Made by a program: the position numbers and the translations under genes. Positions 1-9,000 of a stretch of 64,000 nt of DNA are shown piece after piece. Position 1 is the stretch's first letter, and each line of letters begins with the position of its first letter. The notes beneath the pieces were generated by a model. That model did not search any database and had not been told where the DNA came from. It worked only from the letters and a program-made list of their open reading frames with translations. The stretch spans positions 227,345-291,344 of the forward strand of contig NZ_JAQQLA010000005.1 in the NCBI RefSeq assembly GCF_028548395.1. The letters are read 5' to 3'. Origin of the DNA: Vogesella indigofera (lineage in GTDB: Bacteria; Pseudomonadota; Gammaproteobacteria; Burkholderiales; Chromobacteriaceae).

Positions 1-1604
1 ATGCCTGCGGTGCAAGCCTGGCAGATAACTACGTGGGCAACTGGATGAGTTGGCTCACGTTCCTTGGTCAACTCGAGCCGGAAATACAGCTGGGGTTCAC
101 CCTCGCGACCCCGAAGCAGTGGAGGGATCTCGAGCGGCGGGTCAAATTGCGACGTGACAACCGACGCCAGATTGCTCCTTTGCCGACTCGGATCTACGCC
201 AATCTGATTAACAACCTAGCGACGGAACTGGACGATATCGAGGCGCACAAGCCACAGTTGCTGATGGCACTACGGGAAGCCATTGTCGAGTATCGACGAG
301 CCAAGGAGAAGCGGTGCAGGATTTTCTTTGTCCCCGCGCTGGTCGAGAAGCACGGCCTCGCAGCCTACTTTGCTAAGCGCGGCTTCTATGGGCGGGGCCT
401 GCGAGGCATGGTCACTGTCATCTCCGAGGTATTTCAAATATGTAAACTACAGATCCATGTGTTCAGTGGCATGCGGGATTCCGAAGCCCGCCACCTACCA
501 TACCATTGTATGGAAACCGAGAAAGGTCCGCATGGACGCATGCACTGCCTAATTGTCGGCACTACGACCAAGTTTAATAATGGGCGTTGTCTGCAAACAA
601 AGTGGATTACCACTGATCGCGAAGGCTTCCGGGCAATCCGGCTGGCCCAGGAGTTCGCCGCCGTGATCTACGAGGCCCTAGGTATCATGTCGAGCAAGGC
701 GGACGACCTGAAGGACGAGCAACCGCTGTTTCCTTCGCTCGACTATCTGCCTTGGCGGATGCGCCAAGTCAGATCGGGGTGCCGAATCAGCGCCTTTATA
801 GGATATTTTAGTGGTGTAAGAGGTACTCTGCAAAGTCGCCTGTGTCCGATCATCGAGGGAAAAGACATCGAGGAACTGGAGGAGATCGACCCCTTCCGCG
901 CCTGGCGCGAGGAGCCTGAGTTCTTTATCGGCCGGCCTTGGCCGCTGGCCCCTCACCAACTGCGCCGCAGCTTGGCTATCTATGCCAATGCCAGTGGCTT
1001 GGTTCGCCTCTCCTCGCTACGTAGGCAGCTGCAGCATATCACGCGCGAAATGGCAATGTACTATGGACGCGGCAGCACTTTCTGTAAGAACTTCATCGAG
1101 AGTGATGCGAAGGGTTACAACAAGCATTTCGCTGTTGAGTGGCAGAACGGCGCAGAGGAGGCCGAAATGCTGGCTTTCGTGTGCGACGTGCTGCACAGCA
1201 AAGAGCAGATGTTTGGCGGGGCCGGCAACTATTATGAACGCCAGCGAGAGCGCGGCGAGGTCATGTCGTCCGAGGAGGTTGCCAGGCAGATGAAGGCAGG
1301 GCTGCTCGCCTACCGGGAAGGCCCGCTGGGCGGTTGTACTCGACCGGGAGTGTGCGAGACCCGCAAGGGTCTGAACCTCATCGACACCGTTTGCGCCACC
1401 GATGGCTGCAAGTACCTGATCGGCAAACATTCGAAAATCGTACAGACAATCCGGCTCAAACGCGCGGCGATGGCTAACATCACAATCGGTTCAGTCACCG
1501 CAGCGATGGAGCAGGAAGAACTGGAGGCGCTGGAGCGTGTGGAACGCGAATGGCGCCCCGAGAAAAGCCCTGAAGTGGACTCGATTGGAGGCGGACATGC
1601 CTGA
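1..1604 (+). CDS. Tyrosine recombinase/integrase-like protein, 5'-truncated by window edge
   Basis: The reading frame is open from base 3 to the stop at 1602-1604, and the in-frame GTG at 33 is internal: codons before it read ACGASLADNY without a stop, so the N-terminus lies outside the window. Around residues 308-312 (counted from base 33) is HQLRR, the HxLR box of tyrosine recombinases, followed by a histidine near 335 and a tyrosine pair (MYYGRG) near 341-343 as candidate nucleophile. A Cys-rich stretch (CTRPGVC, CATDGC) near the C-terminus resembles a small metal-binding knuckle. The next gene overlaps by 8 bp, so the two are translated together. The arrangement, a large integrase plus a small coiled DNA-binding-like partner, resembles the last two members of recombinase trios that mobilise islands; the third member would lie upstream. 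Confidence 0.75.
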   Translation, partial: ACGASLADNYVGNWMSWLTFLGQLEPEIQLGFTLATPKQWRDLERRVKLRRDNRRQIAPLPTRIYANLINNLATELDDIEAHKPQLLMALREAIVEYRRAKEKRCRIFFVPALVEKHGLAAYFAKRGFYGRGLRGMVTVISEVFQICKLQIHVFSGMRDSEARHLPYHCMETEKGPHGRMHCLIVGTTTKFNNGRCLQTKWITTDREGFRAIRLAQEFAAVIYEALGIMSSKADDLKDEQPLFPSLDYLPWRMRQVRSGCRISAFIGYFSGVRGTLQSRLCPIIEGKDIEELEEIDPFRAWREEPEFFIGRPWPLAPHQLRRSLAIYANASGLVRLSSLRRQLQHITREMAMYYGRGSTFCKNFIESDAKGYNKHFAVEWQNGAEEAEMLAFVCDVLHSKEQMFGGAGNYYERQRERGEVMSSEEVARQMKAGLLAYREGPLGGCTRPGVCETRKGLNLIDTVCATDGCKYLIGKHSKIVQTIRLKRAAMANITIGSVTAAMEQEELEALERVEREWRPEKSPEVDSIGGGHA

Positions 1605-1998
1605 CATCGCCAAGGACTACTTCGAGGCGCTGGAGCGCTTGAAACGTGGCAAACCGGTCAATGTCCCCAAGGGAACCAAGATCAGCAACGACTCAGTGTC
1701 GCTGGAAGCCGGGCGGAAGAGGGGTACGATCAAGAGGTCCCGACCGATCTTTAGCGAGCTGATCGAAGCCATTGATGCTGCGGCCAAGGCAGGGGCCAAG
1801 CCCCGCGATGGGATGCGGGAGCGATTGGACGAGGCCAAGGCCGAAGCTGCCCGCTACCGGGTGTTGTGGGAGGAGGCGCTGGCCCGCGAAGTGTCGCTGG
1901 TCAAGCAGCTTTGGGATGAACGGGAAGCGTGGGCTAAGGAGCGGGCGGCGCTGACCGGTGGCAAGGTCACCTCGATCAGAAGGACAGGACGGGAATGA
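1597..1998 (+). CDS. Small integrase-associated HTH/coiled-coil protein
   Basis: 133 aa. The ATG at 1597 is preceded by GGAGGCGG and overlaps the stop of the integrase gene (shared ATGCCTGA), so this start is preferred to the longer frame beginning upstream. Residues 20-45 (GTKISNDSVSLEAGRKRGTI) look like a helix-turn-helix, and residues about 70-125 are rich in Glu, Lys and Ala and predicted to form a coiled coil. Similar small proteins accompany tyrosine recombinases in Tn554-like and trio-type elements, where they help recombination. The exact family was not recognised with certainty; the role is inferred from overlap and size. Confidence 0.6.
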   Translation: MPDIAKDYFEALERLKRGKPVNVPKGTKISNDSVSLEAGRKRGTIKRSRPIFSELIEAIDAAAKAGAKPRDGMRERLDEAKAEAARYRVLWEEALAREVSLVKQLWDEREAWAKERAALTGGKVTSIRRTGRE

Positions 1999-2052
1999 GC
2001 CTGCTGCGGGGTCATCGCTGATGTTACTCTCTGCCAATCATAGGGCAGGATT

Positions 2053-2119
2053 GCCTACAGGAGCCGGGGCAGTCCACCAACGGCTCAAGAGTGTCTAGAG
2101 AAGCTGGGGCGATTCACTC
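2053..2119 (+). repeat. IS21-like end repeats (two units)
   Basis: Two related units lie next to each other: GGAGCCGGGGCAGTCCACC (within 2053-2078) and GAAGCTGGGGCGATTCACTC (within 2094-2119). Both units recur inverted at 57320-57424, and single units occur at 20697-20758 and 43631-43650. Multiple short repeats at element ends are typical of IS21-family elements, and an istB remnant lies at 8809. No transposase adjoins this copy, so it is probably a relic. Confidence 0.5.
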
Positions 2120-2182
2120 AGCCAACGGCTCGCTTGGTGCAAATATATTTAAAAGTGAATGATTTTAAGATAAATTCTCCAG

Positions 2183-3067
2183 ATGAGAAATTTGAATCTG
2201 GATGACCTCCACATCTTCTGCTGCATCGTTCGAGAAGGGGGGGTTGCGCGAGCAGCAAGCCGGCTTCACCGCGTTCCGTCCAACGTGACGACACGTATAA
2301 AGCAGCTTGAGGGGCGGCTCGGTGTCTCACTGTTCCGTCGGCAGGGGCGTGGACTTGCGCTCACCGAACCCGGGCGTATCCTACTCGGACACGCAGAGCG
2401 TTTGCTCACGATGGCTGAGCTGGCCGAAGAGGAGGTTCGTACCGGTGTCATGCGTGGCGTCCTGAAACTGGGCTCACTGGAAAGTACCGCCGCCGCACGA
2501 CTTCCCCCGCTGCTCTCCGCTTTCCACCTCCAGAACCCAATGATGTCAATTGAACTTCAGCCCGGCATGACTGATGGGTTGCTGCGCATGTTGGATAGGA
2601 ATGAAATCGACGCTGCTTTTGTGGCCGAACCCTTTGAGCGCGGACGGCTATCGGTCCTTCCTGCGTTTGAGGAGGAACTAACCCTCATCTCGGCCAAGGG
2701 GATGCCAAAGATTCGAGATGTTCAAGACCTGAACGGCAAAACAATCGTCGTGTTTCCCCACGGCTGCTCGTACCGCCGGCGCTTGACCGAATGGCTTGCT
2801 GCCGAGGGAGTATCGCCAGGCAGAATTCTGGAGTTCGGCTCGTATCATGCCATCGTCGCGTGTGTGGCGGCGGCGACCGGCATTGGCATCATTTCCACAG
2901 AGCTCTTGGACTGCGCTGTGCTTGGAACCGCGGTGCAGCGTCATCCTCTTCCCCCTACGCTTCGGATAAATCGTACGCACCTGGTCTGGGCCGGTGAGGT
3001 CAGCCCCCCACTGCAAGCGCTTATTGACCTTCTTCCCCAAATGCACGACCGGAAGCCTCAACCCTAA
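2183..3067 (+). CDS. LysR-family transcriptional regulator
   Basis: 294 aa, normal LysR length. Residues 1-65 form the winged HTH (LDDLHIFCCIVREGGVARAA, then TTRIKQLEGRLGVSLFRR), followed by the linker helix and an effector-binding domain with the usual alternation (LRMLDRNEIDAAFVAEP; ATGIGIISTELL). It lies upstream of, and co-oriented with, the glutamine amidotransferase and racemase-like genes (137-bp gap), which it may control; a TTGACT-type -35 with AT-rich sequence lies in that gap. The effector is unknown, although neighbours suggest an amino-acid or gamma-glutamyl compound. Confidence 0.9.
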   Translation: MRNLNLDDLHIFCCIVREGGVARAASRLHRVPSNVTTRIKQLEGRLGVSLFRRQGRGLALTEPGRILLGHAERLLTMAELAEEEVRTGVMRGVLKLGSLESTAAARLPPLLSAFHLQNPMMSIELQPGMTDGLLRMLDRNEIDAAFVAEPFERGRLSVLPAFEEELTLISAKGMPKIRDVQDLNGKTIVVFPHGCSYRRRLTEWLAAEGVSPGRILEFGSYHAIVACVAAATGIGIISTELLDCAVLGTAVQRHPLPPTLRINRTHLVWAGEVSPPLQALIDLLPQMHDRKPQP

Positions 3068-3203
3068 GGGTTTCCGGTTCAAAACTGATGCTTTCATTTG
3101 GCAAACTAAATATTCTCATTTTGGCGTTGAATTGACTTAATTATTCAGTATTCGGCTGGTTCGTGGCCCTCTAGACTCAAGGTTTTAGACACAGCCCCAG
3201 ACG

Positions 3204-3950
3204 ATGTCCACCGAACCCAAACCACTTCTTCTTCTCCAGGTCGGCACCCCGCCCGATGAGATTCGCATGCGTGAGGGTGACCTTTCCGACTGGTTCCGAG
3301 CCGCATTGAATATTCCCCTGGAAGCACTCAAAGTCATTCGGGTATTTGAAGGTGAAGCGCTTCCAGAACCATGCGCACATCAGCCCGCCATCATCACGGG
3401 ATCGTGGGCGATGGTCACAGACAGGCTGGGTTGGAGTGAGACGACGGCAGAGTGGATTCGCCAGGCGATGCTTATCGACCAGCCGCTATTTGGCGTGTGT
3501 TACGGCCATCAGTTGATGGCGCATGCCTTAGGCGGGAGGGTGGGTTATCACCCCGGTGGCCTTGAACTCGGCTGTCTTCCCGTACGGCTCGAAATAACCG
3601 GTGCAAAAGACGCCCTCGTAGGCACGATGCCTTCGCAGTTTCTGGCCCACCTGACGCACATGCAATCAGTGCTGGCGCCGCCACCGCAAACGGTGGTGCT
3701 AGCACGGTCAGAACACGACCAGCACCAAATTCTGCGCTATGGGCCGAACGCTATTTCTACGCAGTTTCATCCTGAGTTCACCCGCAGCATTCTGGCAGCG
3801 TGCGTCGATACACGTACCGACTTCCTTCGCAGTCGTGGATGCACGCCTGAAGCCCTGAAGACCAATGCTTGCGATACACCCCAGCCACGAGAACTGCTTC
3901 AACGATTTGTCCGTACCTACCTCCATCCTGAGTTGCTGGAGAAGGTCTAA
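3204..3950 (+). CDS. Class I glutamine amidotransferase (GMP synthase-like)
   Basis: 248 aa. The nucleophile elbow is GVCYGHQLMAHALGG (Cys in a G-x-C-x-G context), and the catalytic His/Glu are in STQFHPEF near residue 190. Such stand-alone domains hydrolyse glutamine or gamma-glutamyl bonds in the cytoplasm; the substrate is not evident. The gene lies between a LysR regulator and an Asp/Glu racemase-like gene (49-bp gap), suggesting amino-acid or gamma-glutamyl metabolism. A decayed paralogue with its catalytic Cys deleted lies at 18822-19055. ATG start; the spacing to the next gene suggests one operon. Confidence 0.87.
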   Translation: MSTEPKPLLLLQVGTPPDEIRMREGDLSDWFRAALNIPLEALKVIRVFEGEALPEPCAHQPAIITGSWAMVTDRLGWSETTAEWIRQAMLIDQPLFGVCYGHQLMAHALGGRVGYHPGGLELGCLPVRLEITGAKDALVGTMPSQFLAHLTHMQSVLAPPPQTVVLARSEHDQHQILRYGPNAISTQFHPEFTRSILAACVDTRTDFLRSRGCTPEALKTNACDTPQPRELLQRFVRTYLHPELLEKV

Positions 3951-3999
3951 ACGTGTTTTGCCAAGCCCGTATCGCGGGCACTCACCCGAAAGGATATTT

Positions 4000-4701
4000 A
4001 TGCAGAAAATTGGCCTCATCGGCGGCATTGGGCCAGAGTCCACCGTTTCGTACTACCGTCAGCTTGTACATGGCGTGAAGCAGAAACAGGGCGAACACTC
4101 CCTGCCAAGAATTTCCATTGAAACACTCAGCGCTTTCGAAGTGTTTGCCTTTTGTAAGCAAGAGCAGTACGACGCGTTGGCCGAATATATTCTGGATGGT
4201 ATTCGTAGTCTGGCTGCTGCTGGAGCAAAGTGCGCAGCACTCACTGGCAACACGCCAAACATCGTATTCGACCGACTGAAGGCATCATCACCAATTCCGT
4301 TGGTAAGTGCCATTGAGGCAACTGTAGCGGTGGCGAAGGCACGAGGCGTACGCAAGGTCGGACTACTCGGGACGGTATTCACGATGACAAACACGTTCTT
4401 TGTGGAACCGTTCGTGCGAGAAGGCATTGCTGTCGTGGTTCCGAATGCCAGCGAGATTGCGTACATTCACGGGAAAATCGAATCCGAACTAGAGCACGGT
4501 ATTGTGACCGATGAAACGCGAGCCGGGTTCGTGAAAATCATTGAGGACATGAAGGCACGCGCCGACATCGACCAAATTATCCTGGGCTGCACCGAGTTGC
4601 CCTTGCTATTGAGTGATGACTCGAGTCCGGTGCCATGCTTGGATACAGTGGCCATCCATGTAGCGGCCTTGGTCGAAAAAATCACGCAAGACGAGGCCTG
4701 A
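4000..4701 (+). CDS. Aspartate/glutamate racemase family protein
   Basis: 233 aa from the ATG at 4000, which has AAAGGA 6-11 bp upstream; the longer frame upstream overlaps the previous gene and is rejected. N-terminal MQKIGLIGGIGPEST and C-terminal LGCTELPLLL are signatures of the family, which interconverts L- and D-Asp/Glu through two active-site residues. The second catalytic Cys (GCTE) is present. The first position, normally CNT, or TNT in the E. coli YgeA type, reads TGNT (residues 82-85), so ordinary two-base racemisation is doubtful. It follows the amidotransferase gene. A second paralogue lies at 10116. Confidence 0.85.
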   Translation: MQKIGLIGGIGPESTVSYYRQLVHGVKQKQGEHSLPRISIETLSAFEVFAFCKQEQYDALAEYILDGIRSLAAAGAKCAALTGNTPNIVFDRLKASSPIPLVSAIEATVAVAKARGVRKVGLLGTVFTMTNTFFVEPFVREGIAVVVPNASEIAYIHGKIESELEHGIVTDETRAGFVKIIEDMKARADIDQIILGCTELPLLLSDDSSPVPCLDTVAIHVAALVEKITQDEA

Positions 4702-4867
4702 ATGTTGATCGTGTCGGGAACTGGGAGCAACCGGCGAAGAGCGTTTTGAAGCTCACCGTGACCTACGTATCTGACAGCTGTGGCGAATCAGCATTGGAGC
4801 GATACACCATCCACCGAAACGATAGTGCAAGATGGTATCTGTGAGGCTTTTAAGCCACCCGCGTTAA

Positions 4868-4897
4868 AAAAGCCCGGCAATCGTCGGGCTTTGTCTT
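4868..4897. terminator. Hairpin between convergent genes
   Basis: AAAAAAGCCCG, loop GCAATCGT, CGGGCTTTGTCT: a 7-bp GC-rich stem flanked by A-runs on the left and T-rich sequence on the right. It lies between the racemase-like gene (+) and the antitoxin gene (-) and could serve both strands. Confidence 0.65.
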
Positions 4898-4902
4898 GGT
4901 CA

Positions 4903-5211
4903 TCAGACCACTTCCAGATCCTGTAACGCCTCCGGATGCTTCAGCGCCACCCGTAGCAACGTTTGCGCGGCACCGGTTGGCTCGCGCCGCCCTTGCTCCC
5001 ACTCTTGCAATGTGCGGGCGCTCACCTGCAGCATGGCTGCGAAGGCTTTTTGCGACAGTCCCACCCTGGCACGCGCCTCTGCGGCCAATGTTGGTGTCAC
5101 CTTCGTCGCCCGCGCGGCCTCATTGGCCTTCATTGCCTTGACCGATGCCAGCAACTCGGCACCCAGGTCGCGCTGCGCGTCGCGTGCGGCCAGATCCTTG
5201 TCATTTCGCAT
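4903..5211 (-). CDS. HigA/MqsA-type antitoxin, HTH domain
   Basis: 102 aa from the ATG at 5211 (a TTG one codon earlier is less likely). The C-terminal half (residues 45-95) is an XRE-type HTH: VTPTLAAEARARVGLSQKAF, SARTLQEWEQGRREPTGAA. Proteins of this kind bind their own promoter and neutralise a RelE/HigB-type RNase toxin encoded just upstream. Here the toxin gene (5207-5514) carries frameshifts, so the antitoxin is probably an orphan. Its start overlaps the original toxin stop (GATGCGAAATGA), as in intact operons. Confidence 0.85.
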   Translation of the reverse strand: MRNDKDLAARDAQRDLGAELLASVKAMKANEAARATKVTPTLAAEARARVGLSQKAFAAMLQVSARTLQEWEQGRREPTGAAQTLLRVALKHPEALQDLEVV

Positions 5212-5514
5212 CAATCGTCTCCTTGATCTGTTTCAGTGTGGCGGCCCCGGGATATTTTCCTGCGTACCCTTGCCATAAATCGTCAGCAACCATCGTGCCG
5301 TCGGCCAACTGATTGTAGTAATCACCCACACCCCGCCACGCTTACCCCGCCCATCACCCGCCCAGCGTACCTTGCGGCAGCCACCAGAGCCGAGGATCAC
5401 ATCGCCGGCCATTGGATTGTTGGCCAGCCCGGCGCAGAAGTCTCCGCGCTCAGCCTCAGACCAGTAATCTGCGACGTAGTGCTTGAAAATTGGGGTTTCA
5501 GCAATCGTGTACAT
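5207..5514 (-). pseudogene. Decayed RelE/HigB-type toxin
   Basis: From the ATG at 5514 the frame reads MYTIAETPIFKHYVADYWSE and continues through GGCRKVRWAGDGRGKRGGVW, a typical HigB-type toxin. At about 5310-5325 the reading changes to nonsense (ITTISWPTAR), where the neighbouring frame gives YYNQLADGT, then WLLTIYGKG returns. Near 5246 a one-base shift causes an early stop after NIPGPPH; the alternative frame gives AATLKQIKETIDAK and ends overlapping the antitoxin start. Three small lesions imply loss of toxin function, unless they are sequencing errors. Confidence 0.75.
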
Positions 5515-5574
5515 CAATACGTGATACGTCATTGACGTACTTTGAACAATCCGCGATTAGCCTCAGCCTGGCAC

Positions 5575-6279
5575 TCACCGGCACATCTTCTCGCACGGCA
5601 CGCCATCATGGTCCCCATCGATCTTCACGTTCGGGCAATACCGCAGGTAGTACGTTGCCTCCTCGCAGCTCACCATCTGGCTGCAATGCACCTTCCCTGA
5701 GCAACTGAAGCCTGCGGCAGAACGGCGCGGCTTCAGGATCGGGTCGAGCACCGAAAGCGCAGGAGCGCTCGGTGCGGGCAGGGGAATCGGGCGGGAAGGT
5801 GCAGACGTCGCTGGCGTCTGCCGTTTCTCGTGGCGCCACACCCACGGTGCCACCGGATTCGGGTCGGCCCACAGTCCCGTGCCGTAGCTCTTCGCGAAAG
5901 CCTCCGCGCCGTCATAGCCGCTGTCACGCGAATACTGCCGGTACACCCACGCCATGCCCTTGCGCAGCTGCTGGCGGTTCACATCCAGATCCCCCACAAA
6001 CACCTTCGCTACTGTCCGGCCATAGCGGTCGCGCGTCTCAGGCTGCAGCACCACCTGTTTGCCATATACCATCGCCGATAAAGCCTGTTTTGACTTCTCG
6101 CCGAAGGGCTGATTCTTCTCCGGCGCGTCGATCTGCGCCAGGCGCACTTTGATGGATTGATTACCGGCAGCCAGGCAAGTCAGCGTATCGCCATCCGACA
6201 CACCCACCACCTTGCACGAGATATCCGCGGCCATCACGTTGGCCGCAAGAACAAATGAGAGAATAGATAACAGTTTCAT
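5575..6279 (-). CDS. Secreted thermonuclease (SNase fold) with excalibur domain
   Basis: 234 aa from the ATG at 6279, chosen because it begins a clear signal peptide (MKLLSILSFVLAANVMAA); the frame continues 12 codons upstream without a signal. Residues about 20-150 are the SNase domain: VSDGDTLTC, VRLAQIDAPE, NQPFGEKSKQ, RDRYGRTVAKV, with the expected Arg/Glu/Arg catalytic set. A Pro-rich linker leads to a C-terminal excalibur domain (about 192-234) with CSGKVHC, CEEATYYL and DGDHDGVPCE, a Ca-binding-like DxDxDG. It should cleave DNA/RNA in the periplasm or outside. A 5'-truncated relative lies at 61499. Confidence 0.92.
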   Translation of the reverse strand: MKLLSILSFVLAANVMAADISCKVVGVSDGDTLTCLAAGNQSIKVRLAQIDAPEKNQPFGEKSKQALSAMVYGKQVVLQPETRDRYGRTVAKVFVGDLDVNRQQLRKGMAWVYRQYSRDSGYDGAEAFAKSYGTGLWADPNPVAPWVWRHEKRQTPATSAPSRPIPLPAPSAPALSVLDPILKPRRSAAGFSCSGKVHCSQMVSCEEATYYLRYCPNVKIDGDHDGVPCEKMCR

Positions 6280-6381
6280 GGCGGGATCATGCCAGAAGCA
6301 CGGCAATCCTGGCAAAGGCCGCCCAGCGTTTACTCTGGCCGGCTCTCCATGAGTAATGAGTCAAGCCCGGCTAGGAAACTG

Positions 6382-6915
6382 CTATTGAGGTAGGCGAATC
6401 TCGGCCAACTGCCACGACACCAGATTGTGCCGCTGCAGAACCAGGTTGATTGCTTGATCCGACTTGTCACGCTGATAGACCTTGACCGAAAACTGGTTGA
6501 GTCCGTTGTAGCCCATCGTGGTCTCGACTTTGTCCGCCTCATTGGCCTGTTCCTGCGTGCCGGAGTCCGTGGCCTCTGCAGTGGTCGCGGGCAGGGGTTT
6601 TTCACCCCGCATCATCATGGCAAGCCCCTGCGGCGAAACAATCGCATCGATCATGGCATTCACCAAGGCGCCGGCAAAAACAACGCCCACTGCGGCAAAC
6701 GGGTTTCCCTGCAGTTTCTGCAGCATCTGACCATTCAACTCGGCCTTCAGGTTTTCTTTGACGACAGGAAAGTTGACGTAGTTGGCTAGCTTCATCGCAT
6801 TGCGTTCTTGTGCGGCATCATGCATGCCATGTACGGCCATATACGGTGTGTAGTAGAACCAGCCGGTCACTGCAACAGCAGCAAATACTAGGCCGCCTTT
6901 CAACTTGTTATTCAT
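6382..6915 (-). CDS. DUF2939 protein, membrane-anchored
   Basis: 177 aa from MNNKLKGG at 6915 (AGGA 9 bp upstream). Residues 5-25 (LKGGLVFAAVAVTGWFYYTP) form one N-terminal membrane or signal anchor, followed by a soluble domain beginning MHDAAQERNAMKLANYVNFP, matching the DUF2939 pattern as I remember it (small periplasmic domain after a TM helix). Function unknown. It lies 56 bp downstream of the diguanylate cyclase gene on the same strand and may be co-transcribed. Confidence 0.75.
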   Translation of the reverse strand: MNNKLKGGLVFAAVAVTGWFYYTPYMAVHGMHDAAQERNAMKLANYVNFPVVKENLKAELNGQMLQKLQGNPFAAVGVVFAGALVNAMIDAIVSPQGLAMMMRGEKPLPATTAEATDSGTQEQANEADKVETTMGYNGLNQFSVKVYQRDKSDQAINLVLQRHNLVSWQLAEIRLPQ

Positions 6916-6971
6916 GGTGATTCCTGCGTGAAGTCTGATGAGCTGCCATCCCAATCGGATGCCACCGTGTT

Positions 6972-8582
6972 TTAGTCGGCAATGGCGTGTGGATCGAAGT
7001 TAGTGTTCTCGTCTGCGACAGCCCGATTTCGCCCCGCAACCTTGGCCGCATACAGCGCTTTATCCGCGGCGGCAAGCAGCTGCTCCGGATAGCTGGTGCT
7101 CTCTGGTACTTGGGTGGCGATACCGATGCTGATGGTGACCATGCCATTAACTGGCGACGCCCCGTGCGGGATGCCCAATGCTTCAATCGCCATGCGCAGC
7201 TGCTCGGCTTTGGCCCTAGCATGCACCGGTTCACAGTTAGGCAGTAAGCAGACGAACTCCTCGCCGCCATAGCGGGCCACCACATCGTGTGCGCGCCACA
7301 AGCGCTCTTGCAGAGACTTCGCCACCAGTTTGAGGCAGTCATCCCCGGTCTGATGGCCGTAGTGATCGTTGAACAGCTTGAAGTGATCAATATCGATCAT
7401 GAGCAGTGTGAGATGGGTCTGATGCCGTCGACAGTCACGCCACTCTTTCTGCAATCGCTCGTTGAAATGACGGCGATTGGCAATGCCCGTCAGCCCATCC
7501 TGGAACGCCAAGGCGTGGAGTTGCGCACTCTGTGCTTCCAGCTGGACATTTGCCTCTGCCAGCTTGGTATTTTGCTCACGCAAGGCCGCTGCGGCACGAG
7601 CCGCATTCTCCGTTTCCCGCTGACGTCGGCGCTGCCAGATGGCTAGCAATACAGTGCTGAACAATGCCAGAATGGCATAGGCACTGCCCCAGACTTTTAC
7701 CATCGAATACCAGTCAGAATAGAGCGTTTTTGTGCTGCGGCTAACGCCAACAATCAGGGCCTTGTCCATATTGAGTGCAGCAGGCTGGATCGTGCGGAGG
7801 GCCACCATCCGTTCTTCGTTGAGTGCCGGTGAAAAGCCGGTCATCACGGTGGCGGTCAAGCCGCTATGCTTGTAGCGATTGAAGAGCGGTTCGGACTGGG
7901 TCAGATTCATACCGACCAGATGTTTGCGTTCCGGCATCATCATGAAATGCGCTCCGTCACCGTGGGCCAAGCCAGTCATCATGTCGGGGCTATAGTTGAC
8001 AGAGGAAAGCAGAATGCGAAACTCCTCAGGGTCAAGTGAGGCAATCGCCAGCCCATCAAAATGACCATCCTTGCTTGGAATCATGCGCGTGACCGTGAGT
8101 AACCAGATGTTTTGCTCGGTTTTGAACGGTGCGTTGACATAAAGCGTGGTGGGGTCGGGCTGGTTCAGCACTGCCTGGAAGTAGGGGCGATCAGCAAATC
8201 CCCTGCCCATGAGGTCTGTTCGGCTACTCGCCTGGATCACACCGTGCTTATCCATGATCGAAAAGCTGCGGATACCGACCATGGCATCGGCAAACGCATT
8301 CAATCGCCGACTACCAGCTATTGCTACCGTGTTTTGTTTGCGCCAAGCCGGCACGCTGAGAATCACGTTGTGTAACGTCCGGTTTAGGGCATCTAGTTGA
8401 CGGCCAAGGTTGGCCTCGACGACTTGCGCTTGCGCCGTTAGGTGGAGCTGCTCACGATGACCTACAGCTTGATGCTCTTCAAACAATAACCATGCCACCA
8501 CGCTACCCGCCAGCAACAGGCAACAGGCCAGGAACAGCCACTCGCCTAAAAAGCGAAAACGATAGGACGGTAATGAGATCAT
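6972..8582 (-). CDS. Diguanylate cyclase with Cache sensor (GGDEF)
   Basis: 536 aa inner-membrane protein. TM1 at about 12-34, a periplasmic double-Cache domain (about 40-290, with RSFSIMDKHGVIQASS), TM2 at about 298-317, a short coiled linker, and a GGDEF domain (about 355-520). The active-site motif is GGEEF at 439-443, preceded at the right distance by RAHD (430-433), an RxxD inhibitory site. It should therefore make cyclic di-GMP and be feedback inhibited. The Cache domain suggests sensing of a small periplasmic ligand. Downstream gene: DUF2939 protein. Confidence 0.94.
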   Translation of the reverse strand: MISLPSYRFRFLGEWLFLACCLLLAGSVVAWLLFEEHQAVGHREQLHLTAQAQVVEANLGRQLDALNRTLHNVILSVPAWRKQNTVAIAGSRRLNAFADAMVGIRSFSIMDKHGVIQASSRTDLMGRGFADRPYFQAVLNQPDPTTLYVNAPFKTEQNIWLLTVTRMIPSKDGHFDGLAIASLDPEEFRILLSSVNYSPDMMTGLAHGDGAHFMMMPERKHLVGMNLTQSEPLFNRYKHSGLTATVMTGFSPALNEERMVALRTIQPAALNMDKALIVGVSRSTKTLYSDWYSMVKVWGSAYAILALFSTVLLAIWQRRRQRETENAARAAAALREQNTKLAEANVQLEAQSAQLHALAFQDGLTGIANRRHFNERLQKEWRDCRRHQTHLTLLMIDIDHFKLFNDHYGHQTGDDCLKLVAKSLQERLWRAHDVVARYGGEEFVCLLPNCEPVHARAKAEQLRMAIEALGIPHGASPVNGMVTISIGIATQVPESTSYPEQLLAAADKALYAAKVAGRNRAVADENTNFDPHAIAD

Positions 8583-8808
8583 GTCTTATTCATGTATTTA
8601 AAATACAACATTCCCGCCAATCTACCGCGTTTCCTTTAAACAGTCTCCATCAATTTCGAAATTGGTCGAGATTCATGACCTGCAGATTCCGGTGAGTCTG
8701 GCCAGCAGTGCCGGTAGTCACTGGCCATTTCTAGTCCCTTGTGCCGATAGTGACCACCCTTGATCACTGAGAGTGTGTCTGAAGTTCGGTGAGGCTGTGT
8801 GAAAACGT

Positions 8809-8995
8809 GATCAACCAGCCCGATGGGATGACCTCGCTGATCATCACCTTCAACCTGAGTTCCGGGGAGTGGAGCCGCGTATTTGGCGATGCCAAGATGA
8901 CCACCGTTCCGCTAGATCGGATTGCCCATCACTGCGATATTCCGGAGACAGGGAACGGCTCCTGCCACTTCAAGCAGTGGTGGAAAAACGGCTAA
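8809..8995 (+). pseudogene. IS21-family istB remnant (3' end)
   Basis: The frame encodes [20 protein letters not shown] then [20 protein letters not shown], which matches the C-terminal part of IstB helper ATPases (typically [35 protein letters not shown]). The Walker motifs and all upstream parts are missing, so it is a fragment. The upstream 8583-8788 has no recognisable gene. Confidence 0.7.
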
Positions 8996-9000
8996 TTTGC

